From assembly GCF_020172085.1 (NCBI RefSeq), contig NZ_JAIVAT010000003.1:310001-374000 (forward strand): a DNA stretch of 64,000 nt. Direction: 5' to 3'. Below are positions 15,593 to 27,114 of the stretch, piece by piece. Position 1 is the stretch's first letter; each line of letters opens with the position of its first letter. The stretch is from Rossellomorea aquimaris. Lineage in GTDB: Bacteria; Bacillota; Bacilli; Bacillales; Bacillaceae_B. A model generated the notes under the pieces. The model searched no databases. It saw only the letters and a program-made list of their open reading frames with translations, and was not told the DNA's origin. The position numbers and the translations under genes were made by a program.

Positions 15593-16099
15593 CTAATCAT
15601 CATCGTACTTCAACTCCAGCGTAATCTGAGTCGTCGTATAGAAGTACATCTCCCTGACTTTCAACCGAAAGTTTTTATCATTCAGCTTAACGGTTTTATT
15701 CTCAATAATCTTCTTGATAAGCTCTTTATTCCCATATACTGTTTCTAAATCTTTGGTCAAAAGGCTCCGCAAATCTTCGCTCAGCCGATCTTCGGTTTCA
15801 TGAATACTGAGCAGTTCCACTTTTGTTTTGGTCGTATTGATGATCTTCACTTTAACTTCCTGAATGGTCAGTTCGTTTTCATTTTCTTTGTTTAATTGTT
15901 TGTATTCTTCCTGCAGATAGGACAGGGTGTTTTTCAGTTTGCTGATTTCATTTTTTTGTTCTTCTATTTTTAGGGCCTGTTTTTCATGCATGGTGCCGAA
16001 CATGAAGAGGAAGATCATCCAGCTGATGATGCCTCCTACGACCATTCCGGCGAAGAACCGCTGCCAGGAGGGAAGGCGGTAGAATGGGGGGATCCTCAT
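15593..16099 (-). CDS. ytrI: Sporulation membrane protein YtrI
   Basis: 168-residue protein with a basic start (MRIPPFYRLPSWQRFFAGM), one membrane helix at about 17-37 and a coiled coil (about 42-75: repeated K/E heptads) before a mixed C-terminal domain. Size, order next to ytrH and dnaE, and this start match YtrI of B. subtilis, a mother-cell protein needed for efficient sporulation. I start at 16099, where ATGA overlaps the ytrH stop; a longer frame reaches 16177 but runs inside ytrH. In B. subtilis the pair is SigE-dependent; I did not find clear SigE boxes. Confidence 0.9.
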   Translation of the reverse strand: MRIPPFYRLPSWQRFFAGMVVGGIISWMIFLFMFGTMHEKQALKIEEQKNEISKLKNTLSYLQEEYKQLNKENENELTIQEVKVKIINTTKTKVELLSIHETEDRLSEDLRSLLTKDLETVYGNKELIKKIIENKTVKLNDKNFRLKVREMYFYTTTQITLELKYDDD

Positions 16100-16431
16100 G
16101 ACGGCATATGTTCCTGGGTGAGCCAGGTGATGATCATGGCGGCTGTGTTGGCTCCTCCGAGGGCAGACAGGATCCACAGGAATTGTTTAAAGAGTTCTTT
16201 TGTCTCCCCGTTCAGAAAGCCTTTTTCAAAGCTGTACACCGTATCGAATGTGCCGCCGATTGCTGCGATGATGGCCCAGATGCGCAGGAAATCGGATAGT
16301 CGTCTCATTTCAATGAATAAGGGCTGCCCCATGGCGAAAGAGGCCAATCCGCCGAGCAGTGATCCACCTAGAAGTACCCCCATAGCAATAAAGAAGCTTT
16401 TGAATAATTCCGGAAAGAAAGCTTCTGCCAT
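16096..16431 (-). CDS. ytrH: Sporulation membrane protein YtrH
   Basis: 111-residue membrane protein with three hydrophobic segments (about 12-36, 47-65 and 85-104) and the conserved GVLLGGSLLGGLASFAMGQP and LRIWAIIAAIGGTFDT. It is the first gene of the ytrHI pair and diverges from dnaE. In B. subtilis YtrH is a SigE-controlled protein of unknown mechanism required for normal spore formation. It overlaps ytrI by four bases, which suggests that the two proteins work together. Confidence 0.9.
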   Translation of the reverse strand: MAEAFFPELFKSFFIAMGVLLGGSLLGGLASFAMGQPLFIEMRRLSDFLRIWAIIAAIGGTFDTVYSFEKGFLNGETKELFKQFLWILSALGGANTAAMIITWLTQEHMPS

Positions 16432-16568
16432 TTCATCATCTCCATCTATTACGTGTCTTTACGATAACTATATGGGATTGGGGGACAAGATATGAGGGAG
16501 AACATATTTTCTTTTTTGAGGTTTCTTTCCTATAATAAAAGTATATTGAGAAAAAGGTTGTGCATAAC

Positions 16569-19500
16569 ATGTCATTTGTTCATTTACAAATAGCGAGTGC
16601 CTATAGTCTCTTGTCTAGCACGATTTCGATAAATGGACTTGTACATAGAGCGAAAGAATACGGGTTTAAGGCGCTTGCCTTGACCGATAAAAATATGATG
16701 TATGCCGCCATCCCTTTTTATAAGGCGTGTGTCAAAGAAGGCATCAAGCCGATCATCGGATTGACCGCGGATATTGCCTCTGAGGAACGTTCCCATCCAC
16801 TTGTTCTCCTTGTGAAAAATCAAACGGGCTATCAGAATCTATTGAAAATCTCGAGTGCCATCGGGGCAAAGTCGAAGGATGGCCTTCCCTTAAAGTGGCT
16901 TTCTTCTTATAGTGAAGGGTTGATTGCGATCACCCCGGGAATCAATGGTGAGATTGAGAGTCTGTTGTTAAATGGTGAAACAGAAACAGCAAAAGAATGC
17001 ATCCGTACTTATCAGCAGATGTTCGGCCGGGACTCTTTTTATTTGAGTATGCAGAACCATGGCTTGTCTTCTGAGGATTCTCTTATTCCATTACTCCAGC
17101 AGTTATCGGATGAGACGGGAGCAGAACTCGTCGCTACCAATGACGTGCAGTACCTCGACCAGGAGGATCATTTTGCCCATGAGTGCATGGCGGCGATTCG
17201 CGATGGAGTGAAGCTGTCGGAAGATGACCGGGACGTACTGGAATCACAGGAGTTTTACTTTAAAAGTAAAGAGCAGATGGTGGAGTTATTCTCTGACCAT
17301 GTTTCGGCTCTTGAGAATACGATGAAGATTGCGGACTGCTGCCACCTGACCATTCCGTTCCATCAGCAGCTCCTTCCTAAATATCCTCTGCCTGAGGGAG
17401 TGTCTGCCCTCCAGGAACTGACACATCTTTGTGAAAAAGGATTAAGTGAGCGTGTCCAACCGGTATCCGATGAGTACATCGAGCGACTGGATTATGAGCT
17501 TGAGGTCATTGGACGGATGGGGTTCAGTGATTACTTCCTGATTGTCTGGGATTTTATGAAGTACGCAAAGGAAAGAAAGATCCTGACAGGACCGGGACGT
17601 GGATCGGCAGCAGGTTCCCTCGTCTCCTACGCATTGAATATAACGGATGTGGACCCAATCGAGCATCATTTGCTGTTTGAGCGGTTCCTGAATCCAGAAC
17701 GGGTATCCATGCCCGATATCGATATCGATTTCCCTGATCACCGGCGCGACGAAGTGATTGAATATGTGGAAGGAAAGTACGGCAGTCTCCATGTTGCCCA
17801 AATCATTACGTTCGGGACGTTTGCAGCCAAAGCGGCACTTCGTGATACGGGTCGGGTTTTCGGCCTGAATATGAAGGAGCAGGAGCAGGTTTCGAAGCTT
17901 GTGCCGAATCAGCTGGGAATCACCTTGAAGGAAGCCTATGAAAAGTCAAAGGGATTCCGCGACTTTGTGACGAGTTCTGATCATTATCAAAAGTTGTTTC
18001 AGACGGCTCTTAAACTTGAAGGACTTCCAAGACATACGTCCACCCATGCTGCAGGAGTAGTAATGAGTGAAGCGCCTCTCGTGCAGTGGGTACCGATCCA
18101 GGGCAGTGCATCAGGTATTCATTTGACCCAATACTCTATGGATATATTAGAGGAAATCGGTCTATTAAAAATGGATTTCCTCGGACTTCGAAATTTAAGT
18201 ATATTAGAACGAATTGTGAAGAACGTGCAGATGGGGACGGGTAAATCGTTCTCCATCGATTCCATCCCCATGGATGATGCCAAAACCTTCGAACTTTTGA
18301 GTAAGGGACAGACAAACGGGATTTTTCAGCTTGAATCAGATGGGATGCGGAATGTGTTAAAAAGGCTGAAGCCGAATTCCTTTGAAGACATCGTGGCGGT
18401 AAATGCCTTGTACCGTCCGGGTCCGATGGAGAATATCCCGACGTATATCAAGCGGAAGCATGGGGCAGAACAGGTGCAGTACCCCCATCCTGATTTGAAA
18501 CCTATTCTTGAAATGACGTATGGCGTCATTGTGTATCAGGAGCAGATCATGCAGATCGCTTCGAAAATGGCGGGATTCTCCCTCGGGGAAGCGGATCTGC
18601 TTCGTAGAGCCGTTTCTAAGAAGAAAAAGGATGTCCTTGATCAGGAGCGGGCGCATTTTGTATCAGGCTCGATCCGTAAAGGATACCGTGAGGACGTTGC
18701 CCATACGATTTATGATTTGATTGTCCGGTTTGCCGATTATGGTTTCAACCGCTCCCATGCCGTTGCCTATAGTATGATCGCTTATCAGCTCGCTTATCTG
18801 AAAGCCCATTATCCGGCGTTCTTCCTGTCGTCGCTACTGACCTCTGTCGTCGGGAACGAAACGAAGGTGGCTCAGTACATTCGGGAAGCTACACAATATG
18901 GGATCGAGATCCTTCCTCCGTCCATCAATAGCAGTCAGTTTGTGTTTACCGTTGAAGGGAAGAATCGGATCCGGTACAGCATAGGTGCGATTAAAGGAAT
19001 CGGGGCGGCTGCTTTGAAAGAGATCATCCGTGCGAGAAAAGAAAAGCCGTTTCAGGATCTGTTTGATTTTTGCATGAGGGTGTCTTCGAAAACGATCAAT
19101 CGGAAGATTCTTGAGAATTTGGTGCTCTCAGGGGCATTTGATGAATTTGGGATCGACCGGGCAACCTTGCTAGCGAGTCTTGACGTTGCAGCTCAACACG
19201 CGGAGCTTGTAAATCCCGAAGACGATCCCGACTTGTTCGATGAAGAAGAGGCGTTTATGCTGAAGCCTAAATATGTGGAAGTGGAAGAGATGACGATTGA
19301 TACGAAGCTTCAGTTTGAGAAGCAGGTCCTTGGCCTGTATTTGTCGGATCACCCCGTTTCTTCTTATCGCGCTCTTTTTGAAGAGCTTGGATTGCAGCAG
19401 ATAGCCGATCTTCAGAAAGCATCGAAAATCAGACTTGGCGGCTATATTACCGGGGTAAAGTCGATCCGTACAAAAAAAGGGGAAGTGATGGCTTTCCTTG

Positions 19501-19919
19501 AGATCGGTGATGAAAGCGGAGAAATGGAAGCAGTGGTGTTTCCGAATGTGTATCGAAATCATATGCCTCAACTGAAAGAAGGGAATATCCTCCTGTTCGG
19601 CGGCAATGTTGAAGAGCGGAACGACAAGCTCCAGTTCATTGTGAATCAGCTGGAAACGTTGGAGGATGTGCAGGCAAGGGTAAAGGAGAGCAGTCAAAAG
19701 CTCTACTTGAAAATTTCCGTTGATCAGGATCAAGAGTTATGTATGGAAGGGATTCAACAAGTAATAAGAGATTTCAGAGGGAAGAATCCAGTCATCGTTT
19801 ACTATGAGCAGGAGAAAAAGAGTGTAAGGTTACCAGACCATCAGTGCATCCGTCCGTCAGAAGAGGCGCTTGAAGAATTATCCCGTATTCTTGGCAGAAC
19901 AAATGTCATATTAAAATAA
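16569..19919 (+). CDS. dnaE: DNA polymerase III subunit alpha DnaE
   Basis: 1116-residue replicative DNA polymerase of the DnaE type, which in Bacillus extends RNA primers on the lagging strand before PolC takes over. The N-terminal PHP domain (about 1-200) begins MSFVHLQIASAYSLL. The polymerase core has GPGRGSAAGSLVSYAL and the catalytic PDIDIDFPDHRRDEVIEYV at about 381-400, followed by a helix-hairpin-helix region and an OB-fold near 960-1050 (RLGGYITGVKSIRTKKGEVM). I start at ATG 16569, matching the B. subtilis N-terminus; a GTG nine bases earlier is too close to the RBS. Divergent from ytrH, with a TATAAT at about 16531. Confidence 0.97.
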   Translation: MSFVHLQIASAYSLLSSTISINGLVHRAKEYGFKALALTDKNMMYAAIPFYKACVKEGIKPIIGLTADIASEERSHPLVLLVKNQTGYQNLLKISSAIGAKSKDGLPLKWLSSYSEGLIAITPGINGEIESLLLNGETETAKECIRTYQQMFGRDSFYLSMQNHGLSSEDSLIPLLQQLSDETGAELVATNDVQYLDQEDHFAHECMAAIRDGVKLSEDDRDVLESQEFYFKSKEQMVELFSDHVSALENTMKIADCCHLTIPFHQQLLPKYPLPEGVSALQELTHLCEKGLSERVQPVSDEYIERLDYELEVIGRMGFSDYFLIVWDFMKYAKERKILTGPGRGSAAGSLVSYALNITDVDPIEHHLLFERFLNPERVSMPDIDIDFPDHRRDEVIEYVEGKYGSLHVAQIITFGTFAAKAALRDTGRVFGLNMKEQEQVSKLVPNQLGITLKEAYEKSKGFRDFVTSSDHYQKLFQTALKLEGLPRHTSTHAAGVVMSEAPLVQWVPIQGSASGIHLTQYSMDILEEIGLLKMDFLGLRNLSILERIVKNVQMGTGKSFSIDSIPMDDAKTFELLSKGQTNGIFQLESDGMRNVLKRLKPNSFEDIVAVNALYRPGPMENIPTYIKRKHGAEQVQYPHPDLKPILEMTYGVIVYQEQIMQIASKMAGFSLGEADLLRRAVSKKKKDVLDQERAHFVSGSIRKGYREDVAHTIYDLIVRFADYGFNRSHAVAYSMIAYQLAYLKAHYPAFFLSSLLTSVVGNETKVAQYIREATQYGIEILPPSINSSQFVFTVEGKNRIRYSIGAIKGIGAAALKEIIRARKEKPFQDLFDFCMRVSSKTINRKILENLVLSGAFDEFGIDRATLLASLDVAAQHAELVNPEDDPDLFDEEEAFMLKPKYVEVEEMTIDTKLQFEKQVLGLYLSDHPVSSYRALFEELGLQQIADLQKASKIRLGGYITGVKSIRTKKGEVMAFLEIGDESGEMEAVVFPNVYRNHMPQLKEGNILLFGGNVEERNDKLQFIVNQLETLEDVQARVKESSQKLYLKISVDQDQELCMEGIQQVIRDFRGKNPVIVYYEQEKKSVRLPDHQCIRPSEEALEELSRILGRTNVILK

Positions 19920-19964
19920 CATACTTTACTAAAACCATAATTTATATTATTGTTTAATAGAAAA

Positions 19965-19981
19965 AGGTGGTCTGACCACCT
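19965..19981. promoter_or_regulatory. FadR/GntR-type operator palindrome
   Basis: Perfect 17-base palindrome AGGTGGTCTGACCACCT. Its core TGGTCTGACCA fits the TGGTNNNACCA pattern bound by FadR-subfamily GntR repressors. It is the only such site seen in the window and precedes the operon containing a FadR-subfamily regulator (21316-21975). A hairpin would have a one-base loop and no T-run, so an operator is the better reading. Confidence 0.65.
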
Positions 19982-20080
19982 CTGAACTTATTATTTTACT
20001 TATACATTTTACATTTAGAAGATTCGCGTGAGTGCGATTCGATCCATAGCATGTAAAAGAATCAAAAGGAGTGAGTCAAT

Positions 20081-21319
20081 TTGTCATTACGTGAAGAAGC
20101 TCTGCATATGCATCGAGTGAATAAAGGGAAATTAGAGTCTAAATCCAAGGTGGAAGTCCGGAACGCGGATGACTTGAGTCTAGCTTACTCCCCTGGTGTG
20201 GCGGAACCTTGTAAGGTGATTTATGACAAGCCTGAAACCGTCTATGATTACACAATGAAAGGGAATATGGTTGCTGTCGTGTCCGATGGTACGGCTGTAC
20301 TGGGCCTTGGAAATATTGGACCGGAAGCGGCTCTTCCCGTTATGGAAGGAAAAGCGGTTCTATTCAAAAGCTTTGCAGGGGTCGATGCATTCCCTATTTG
20401 CTTGAATACAACGGAAGTGGACAAGATCGTTGAAACGGTCAAGCTTCTTGAACCGACATTTGGTGGCGTGAACCTGGAAGATATCGCTGCACCGAACTGT
20501 TTTGAAATTGAAGAACGCTTAAAGAAAGAAACCAATATCCCAATATTCCATGATGATCAGCATGGTACGGCGATCGTTACCGTGGCGGGACTTGTGAATG
20601 CTCTCAAGATCGTAGGGAAGAAGATGTCCGAGATCAAAGTCGTGGCAAACGGCGCAGGTGCTGCCGGTATGGCCATCATTAAGCTTCTTTACCGTTACGG
20701 TGTAAGGGACATCATCATGTGTGATTCCAAAGGTGCGATTTACGAAGGTCGTCCTGAGGGAATGAACTCTACGAAAGACGAGGTCGCGAAGTTTACGAAC
20801 CGTGACCATATCAAAGGCGGCCTTTCAGAAGTATTGAAGGATGCCGACGTATTCATCGGTGTATCCGTTGCAGGTGCGTTGACGGAAGAAATGGTTTCCT
20901 CGATGAAACAGGATCCAATCATCTTTGCCATGGCAAACCCGGTTCCTGAAATCATGCCGGAGCTTGCGAAAGCAGCTGGTGCCAAGGTTGTGGGAACAGG
21001 TCGTTCCGATTTCCCTAACCAGGTAAATAATGTCCTTGCCTTCCCGGGAATTTTCAGGGGTGCACTCGATGTCCGTGCCACTCACATCAATGAAAAAATG
21101 AAGCAGGCTGCCGTTGAAGCGATCGCCGCGCTGATCACAGAAGACGAATTGAACGCAGATTATGTCATTCCTGCACCTTTCGATAAGCGTGTAGCACCAG
21201 CTGTAGCGGCTGCCGTAGCGAAGACGGCTATGGAAACAGGGGTTGCCCGCTTAAAGGTGGACCCGGAAGAAATCCGTAAGAAAACAGAAGATTTAGCGGT
21301 TATCGGGAAGAGTGAATGA
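20081..21319 (+). CDS. ytsJ: NADP-dependent malic enzyme
   Basis: 412-residue malic enzyme, oxidatively decarboxylating malate to pyruvate with NADP+ and supplying NADPH. Typical sites are LAYSPGVAEPCK (54-65 region), VVSDGTAVLGLGNIGPEAALPVMEGK with the catalytic Lys, NCFEIEERL and PIFHDDQHGTAIV (metal-binding Asp residues), then the Rossmann VVANGAGAAGMAI. Length and context match YtsJ, the main NADPH-producing malic enzyme of B. subtilis. TTG start at 20081 after AAAAGGAGTG. The GntR regulator gene overlaps its stop, and a FadR-type palindrome lies upstream, so feedback control is likely. Confidence 0.95.
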   Translation: MSLREEALHMHRVNKGKLESKSKVEVRNADDLSLAYSPGVAEPCKVIYDKPETVYDYTMKGNMVAVVSDGTAVLGLGNIGPEAALPVMEGKAVLFKSFAGVDAFPICLNTTEVDKIVETVKLLEPTFGGVNLEDIAAPNCFEIEERLKKETNIPIFHDDQHGTAIVTVAGLVNALKIVGKKMSEIKVVANGAGAAGMAIIKLLYRYGVRDIIMCDSKGAIYEGRPEGMNSTKDEVAKFTNRDHIKGGLSEVLKDADVFIGVSVAGALTEEMVSSMKQDPIIFAMANPVPEIMPELAKAAGAKVVGTGRSDFPNQVNNVLAFPGIFRGALDVRATHINEKMKQAAVEAIAALITEDELNADYVIPAPFDKRVAPAVAAAVAKTAMETGVARLKVDPEEIRKKTEDLAVIGKSE

Positions 21320-21975
21320 TGACAGAAGTGAACTCTCTCCATACTCACGCTAAGGTATATATTGGAATTGTTCACCAGCTGAGAGAAATGATATCGAAGG
21401 ACTGCCTTAAGCCCGGAGATAAGATTCCATCCGAGAGGGAACTGTCCGAACGATTGAATGTCGGCCGCTCTTCTGTCAGGGAAGCACTCCGGGCACTAGA
21501 ATTACTGGGTCTGATCGAGACACGCAGGGGAGAAGGTACCTTTCTGAGGGATTTCAGGGATCATCACTTGATCGACCTTCTAGGTATGTTCATCCTGCAG
21601 GACGACATGGCCCAGGAAGACATCCTTCAAACAAAGATGATGATTGAAAAAGAAGCATTAAAAGCCATGTTTTTAGAAGAAAAAAAGACTGATTCCTTAC
21701 GGGAGAAGGTTTCTGAATGTGAGAACCTGGACGACGCGTTCAGGGAGATCGTGATGATCAGTTCAAACTACTTATCCCAACGGATCTGGAATATACTGAA
21801 TGATTTCGAAACGTTGATCTGTGGTGAGAAAAAGCTCACTGCAGCAATGAAGGAAGAGTTGATCACTATGCTTTATGGCATTGATCATGGAGAGAAAGAG
21901 ACTGTGCAAGAGACGTATAAAAGGGTTAGGAAAATTGTCGATGAAGACGCGACAATTTCCAACATCTTTTTTTAA
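21316..21975 (+). CDS. GntR family transcriptional regulator, FadR subfamily
   Basis: 219 residues. The N-terminal winged helix is clear: IVHQLREMISKDCLKPGDKI, SERELSERLNVGRSSVREAL, then ALELLGLIETRRGEGTFL (about 12-85). The C-terminal two-thirds is helical like an FCD ligand domain, but few of the usual metal-binding histidines are visible, so its ligand may differ from that of metal-dependent FCD proteins. ATGA overlap with the malic enzyme gene; accD and accA follow after 134 bases. That position between malate metabolism and fatty acid synthesis, and the TGGTCTGACCA site upstream, suggest control of one or both and of itself. Confidence 0.85.
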   Translation: MMTEVNSLHTHAKVYIGIVHQLREMISKDCLKPGDKIPSERELSERLNVGRSSVREALRALELLGLIETRRGEGTFLRDFRDHHLIDLLGMFILQDDMAQEDILQTKMMIEKEALKAMFLEEKKTDSLREKVSECENLDDAFREIVMISSNYLSQRIWNILNDFETLICGEKKLTAAMKEELITMLYGIDHGEKETVQETYKRVRKIVDEDATISNIFF

Positions 21976-22109
21976 ACACTTCCATTAAACTGATAGTCAA
22001 GCAGTTTTATATCATGCATTTACTATAGAGAAGCGAATGGACAGCTGTCATGGAAGGGAATATCTTCCCACTGAAGTAGCAACCTGTCATTCGGTAAGGA
22101 GGTTTCACC

Positions 22110-22979
22110 TTGCTAAAGGAACTTTTTAACAAATCGAAAAAGAAAAAATATGCAACGATTCCTTCTGAAGCGGCCAAACATGACGTTCCGGAAGGCATCA
22201 TGACAAAATGTCCTGATTGCAAAAAAATCATGTATACGAAAGAACTTCAAAAGAACTTAAAGGTGTGCATTCATTGCGGATACCATCATGGTATGAGTTC
22301 ACCTGAGAGAGTAGATAGTTTTATAGATGAAGGCACGTTCAAGGAGCTTGATCATGACCTGACTTCGGGTAACCCGCTGAACTTCCCTGATTATGAGAGC
22401 AAAGTGGAAAAGGACCGTAAGAAGACGGGTATGAATGAAGCCGTCCTGACCGGTTCAGGAAAGGTCAACGGCATTGAAGTGGTGACAGCCATTATGGATT
22501 CCCGTTTCCGTATGGGAAGCATGGGATCTGTGGTCGGAGAGAAAATCACAAGAGCCATTGAAGAAGCCGATAAACGGAAGGTTCCGTTCATTATCTTCAC
22601 TGCTTCAGGAGGGGCAAGAATGCAGGAAGGTGTCCTTAGCTTGATGCAGATGGCCAAGACCAGTGTCGCACTGAATCGTTTGAGCGAAAACGGTGGGCTC
22701 TTCATTTCGATCATGACTCACCCGACAACGGGAGGTGTTTCCGCAAGTTTCGCATCCGTAGGGGATTATAACTTCGCGGAACCGGGAGCATTGATCGGCT
22801 TCGCAGGGAGACGGATCATCGAGCAGACGATCCGGGAAGATCTGCCGGAGGACTTCCAGACATCCGAATTTTTATTGAAACATGGACAACTTGACGGAGT
22901 CATCTCGAGACTCGAGTTAAAAGAGAAAATCGGGACAGTACTTGATATACATCAGTGGGACGGTGATCTGCCATGGTAA
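22110..22979 (+). CDS. accD: Acetyl-CoA carboxylase carboxyltransferase subunit beta
   Basis: 289-residue AccD, the beta half of the carboxyltransferase that makes malonyl-CoA for fatty acid synthesis. The N-terminal zinc ribbon is CPDCKK (about 31-36) and CIHCGYH (about 53-59). The crotonase-like part has [15 protein letters not shown] and the oxyanion-type GGARMQEG. Start is TTG 22110 with GTAAGGAGG (22094-22102) before it. accA begins within its last codons (22973), so the subunits are made together. Confidence 0.96.
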   Translation: MLKELFNKSKKKKYATIPSEAAKHDVPEGIMTKCPDCKKIMYTKELQKNLKVCIHCGYHHGMSSPERVDSFIDEGTFKELDHDLTSGNPLNFPDYESKVEKDRKKTGMNEAVLTGSGKVNGIEVVTAIMDSRFRMGSMGSVVGEKITRAIEEADKRKVPFIIFTASGGARMQEGVLSLMQMAKTSVALNRLSENGGLFISIMTHPTTGGVSASFASVGDYNFAEPGALIGFAGRRIIEQTIREDLPEDFQTSEFLLKHGQLDGVISRLELKEKIGTVLDIHQWDGDLPW

Positions 22980-23953
22980 ATGAGATGGAATTTGAAAAGC
23001 CTGTATTTGAGCTCAAGAAGAAAATTGCCGAGCTGAAGGAGTTCACTCAGAATTCAGATGTCGATTTATCAAAGGAAATCGAGAAGCTTGAAAACCGGCT
23101 CGCGAAGCTTGAAAATGATATCTACGAAAACATGAAGCCGTGGGAAAGGGTTCAGGTGGCACGCCATCCGAATCGTCCTACTACGCTGGATTATATTAAG
23201 TACCTCTTTACAGATTTCATTGAAATGCATGGAGACCGACTATATGGGGATGATGAAGCCATCGTGTCGGGAGTCGGGAAGTTTCACGATGTCCCTGTCA
23301 CGATCATCGGTCACCAACGAGGGAAAGATACGAAGGAGAACATTCGCCGTAACTTCGGGATGCCTCATCCTGAAGGCTACCGTAAAGCCTTGCGCTTGAT
23401 GAAACAGGCGGACAAGTTCAACCGTCCGATCATTTGCTTCATCGATACGAAAGGTGCTTACCCAGGTAAGGCAGCTGAAGAGCGCGGACAGAGTGAAGCC
23501 ATTGCGCGTAATCTTGTTGAAATGGCTGCCCTGACGGTTCCCGTCATCTGCATCGTGATCGGTGAAGGCGGTAGTGGCGGTGCTCTGGCACTTGGAGTCG
23601 GTAACCATATTCATATGCTGGAAAACTCCACATACTCCGTTATTTCACCTGAAGGGGCAGCAGCCATCCTTTGGAAGGATTCCACCCAGGCGAAACGGGC
23701 GGCTGAATCCATGAGGATTACGGCCCCTGACTTAAAGGAACTTGGTATCATCGATGACATCATCACGGAAGTGAAAGGCGGAGCGCATAAAGATGTTGAG
23801 GAACAGGCTCACTATATCAATGACGTTCTGAAGAAGTCATTGAAAGAATTGGTTCCAATGAAGAAGGACGAATTGATTCAACATCGTTATGAAAAATTCA
23901 AAGCGATGGGCGAATATTCCGTTTTAAATGATTTAATCGGGGTAAAATCATAA
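22973..23953 (+). CDS. accA: Acetyl-CoA carboxylase carboxyltransferase subunit alpha
   Basis: 326-residue AccA, partner of AccD. It opens with the coiled-coil [18 protein letters not shown] segment and has [51 protein letters not shown], and the [13 protein letters not shown] loop (about 200-212) that binds acetyl-CoA. ATG 22973 overlaps the accD stop by seven bases. The pair ends at a strong terminator. The biotin carboxylase and carrier subunits are not in this window. Confidence 0.97.
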   Translation: MVNEMEFEKPVFELKKKIAELKEFTQNSDVDLSKEIEKLENRLAKLENDIYENMKPWERVQVARHPNRPTTLDYIKYLFTDFIEMHGDRLYGDDEAIVSGVGKFHDVPVTIIGHQRGKDTKENIRRNFGMPHPEGYRKALRLMKQADKFNRPIICFIDTKGAYPGKAAEERGQSEAIARNLVEMAALTVPVICIVIGEGGSGGALALGVGNHIHMLENSTYSVISPEGAAAILWKDSTQAKRAAESMRITAPDLKELGIIDDIITEVKGGAHKDVEEQAHYINDVLKKSLKELVPMKKDELIQHRYEKFKAMGEYSVLNDLIGVKS

Positions 23954-23962
23954 CAAACCATG

Positions 23963-24000
23963 GACTGACAAATAGGAATGACCTTTTGTCAGTCTTTTTC
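23963..24000 (+). terminator. Rho-independent terminator
   Basis: 10-bp stem GACTGACAAA (23963-23972) with TTTGTCAGTC (23985-23994), then T5. Confidence 0.85.
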
Positions 24001-24045
24001 ATTCAATTTCGAAGGATTGTGTCGGTTTTTTGAAGGTTTTAACAA

Positions 24046-24059
24046 TTAAAACGCTTCCA
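24046..24059. promoter_or_regulatory. Possible cre site (CcpA) upstream of pfkA
   Basis: TTAAAACGCTTCCA agrees with the cre consensus TGWAARCGYTWNCW at 13 of 14 positions. It is about 215 bases before pfkA. No confident promoter was found to place it against. Confidence 0.4.
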
Positions 24060-24265
24060 TTTAATAGATTATTTCGTCTTTTGAGTTTCCATCTAGTAAC
24101 TTGTTGAGAACCTTGAACCTTCGTGTTATTTTAGAAATAATCCAAAGTCTATTGGTCCATAATAATGTAATGAATGTAGAACGAAAATTTCCTTTTCTTT
24201 GATTTATGTGAAACGATTAACAAGATGTACCATTCATTTACATATAAAGGCATATTTCTTTATGA

Positions 24266-25234
<969 letters not shown>

Positions 25235-25264
25235 ATTGTTGTAAGATTTCAGGAGGTAAAGAAA

Positions 25265-27025
25265 ATGAGAAAAACGAAAATAGTATGCACGATCGGTCCT
25301 GCCAGTGAGAGCGTAGAGAAGTTATCACAACTGATCGAAGCAGGAATGAATGTTTCCCGCTTGAACTTTTCACACGGTGACCATGAAGAACACGGACAAC
25401 GTATCGTCAATATCCGCGAAGCAGCTGAAAAAGCAGGCAAAACAGTCGGTATCCTGCTTGATACAAAAGGTCCGGAAATCCGTACAAACAACATGGAAGG
25501 CGGAGCTATTGAATTAACTCAAGGTTCAAACGTCATCGTTTCCATGAAAGAAGTACTGGGCACAACTGAAAAATTCTCCGTTACATACGAAGGATTGATC
25601 GATGATGTCCATGTTGGTTCTAAAATCCTTCTGGATGACGGCTTAATCGGTTTAGAAGTTACGGAAATCGACAAAGCGAACGGTGAAATCCACACATATA
25701 TTGCCAACAGTGGAACACTTAAAAACAAAAAAGGTGTAAACGTACCTGGCGTATCTGTGAACCTTCCGGGAATCACGGATAAAGATGCAAGTGATATCGT
25801 ATTCGGTATCGGACAAGGCGTTGACTTCATCGCGGCATCATTCGTCCGTCGTGCATCTGATGTATTGGAAATCCGTCAATTATTGGAAGAGCACAACGCG
25901 TCTCATATCCAAATCATCCCTAAGATCGAAAACCAAGAGGGTGTCGACAATATCGATGAGATCCTTGAAGTTTCTGATGGCTTGATGGTTGCACGTGGAG
26001 ATCTTGGTGTAGAAATCCCTGCGGAAGAAGTACCATTGGTGCAAAAGCAATTGATCAAGAAATGTAACTCTTTAGGTAAGCCTGTCATCACAGCGACTCA
26101 AATGCTGGATAGCATGCAGCGCAACCCAAGACCGACAAGAGCGGAAGCAAGTGACGTTGCCAACGCCATCTTTGATGGTACAGACGCAATCATGCTTTCT
26201 GGTGAAACTGCTGCAGGTTCATACCCTGTAGAAGCAGTTCAAACAATGCATAACATCGCATCCAGAGCGGAAACGGCGCTGGATTATGATACAATCCTAG
26301 CTGCCCGCAGCAAAGACAGCGAGCACAATATGACAAATGCCATCGGGCAATCCGTCGCATACACGGCTCTTAATCTTGATGTAAATGCAATTGTGGCTCC
26401 GACTGAGAGTGGGCACACAGCACGCATGATCTCGAAATACCGTCCGAAAGCACCAATCGTAGCGGTGACAGGTACGGATTCTGTATCACGCCGCCTGGCG
26501 CTTGTCTGGGGCGTACACCCTACATTGGGACGTAAAGTGACAACAACAGATGAAATGCTTGATATGGCTGTTGAAGAGAGTGTCAACTCAGGTATGACGA
26601 AGCACGGAGATCGCATCGTCATCACAGCAGGTGTTCCGATTGGTGAAACAGGAACAACTAACCTGATGAAAATCCACGTAGTGGGCGACGTCGTGGCTAA
26701 AGGTCAAGGAATTGGCCGCAAGTCAGCTTACGGTAAAGCAGTAGTGGCAACCACTGCTGAAGAAGCTGTGAAGAACACGACTGAAGGTTCAGTCCTTGTA
26801 ACCATCGGCACAGATAAAGAAATGATGCCTGCATTAGAAAAATGTTCTGCCTTGATCGTTGAAGAAGGCGGACTGACAAGCCATGCAGCCGTTGTTGGAA
26901 TTAACTTGGGAATTCCTGTTGTGGTTGGTGTTGACCATGCCACTTCACTATTCAAGAATGGCCAGGAAATCACAGTGGATGCTACACATGGCGTGATCTA
27001 TAATGGGTATGCCAGTGTATTGTAA
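25265..27025 (+). CDS. pyk: Pyruvate kinase with C-terminal PEP-utilising domain
   Basis: 586 residues. The pyruvate kinase core occupies about 1-475: [37 protein letters not shown], the catalytic [15 protein letters not shown] and [12 protein letters not shown], and ATQMLDSM. The extra C-terminal segment (about 480-586) is the PEP-utilising mobile-domain homologue with [19 protein letters not shown], the extra C-terminal sequence found in Bacillus and Geobacillus pyruvate kinases. It makes ATP and pyruvate from PEP. Second gene of the pfkA operon; AGGAGG lies nine bases before ATG. Confidence 0.97.
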   Translation: MRKTKIVCTIGPASESVEKLSQLIEAGMNVSRLNFSHGDHEEHGQRIVNIREAAEKAGKTVGILLDTKGPEIRTNNMEGGAIELTQGSNVIVSMKEVLGTTEKFSVTYEGLIDDVHVGSKILLDDGLIGLEVTEIDKANGEIHTYIANSGTLKNKKGVNVPGVSVNLPGITDKDASDIVFGIGQGVDFIAASFVRRASDVLEIRQLLEEHNASHIQIIPKIENQEGVDNIDEILEVSDGLMVARGDLGVEIPAEEVPLVQKQLIKKCNSLGKPVITATQMLDSMQRNPRPTRAEASDVANAIFDGTDAIMLSGETAAGSYPVEAVQTMHNIASRAETALDYDTILAARSKDSEHNMTNAIGQSVAYTALNLDVNAIVAPTESGHTARMISKYRPKAPIVAVTGTDSVSRRLALVWGVHPTLGRKVTTTDEMLDMAVEESVNSGMTKHGDRIVITAGVPIGETGTTNLMKIHVVGDVVAKGQGIGRKSAYGKAVVATTAEEAVKNTTEGSVLVTIGTDKEMMPALEKCSALIVEEGGLTSHAAVVGINLGIPVVVGVDHATSLFKNGQEITVDATHGVIYNGYASVL

Positions 27026-27041
27026 GTAGATATATGTGGGA

Positions 27042-27073
27042 AACCAGAGTCTTTATGGGCTCTGGTTTTTTTG
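27042..27073 (+). terminator. Rho-independent terminator of pfkA-pyk
   Basis: 8-bp stem AACCAGAG (27042-27049) with CTCTGGTT (27060-27067), then a T-run. Confidence 0.85.
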
Positions 27074-27114
27074 TTTGTGTTTGGAGTGTGGTATGTGGCG
27101 TGGTGTTCACAATT

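Noticed and set aside
19965-19981. Terminator of dnaE
   Set aside because: The palindrome would leave a one-base loop and has no T-run, while it fits a GntR operator.
24206-24222. Second cre-like site, TGTGAAACGATTAACA, before pfkA
   Set aside because: The central CG is not flanked as the consensus requires; too many mismatches.
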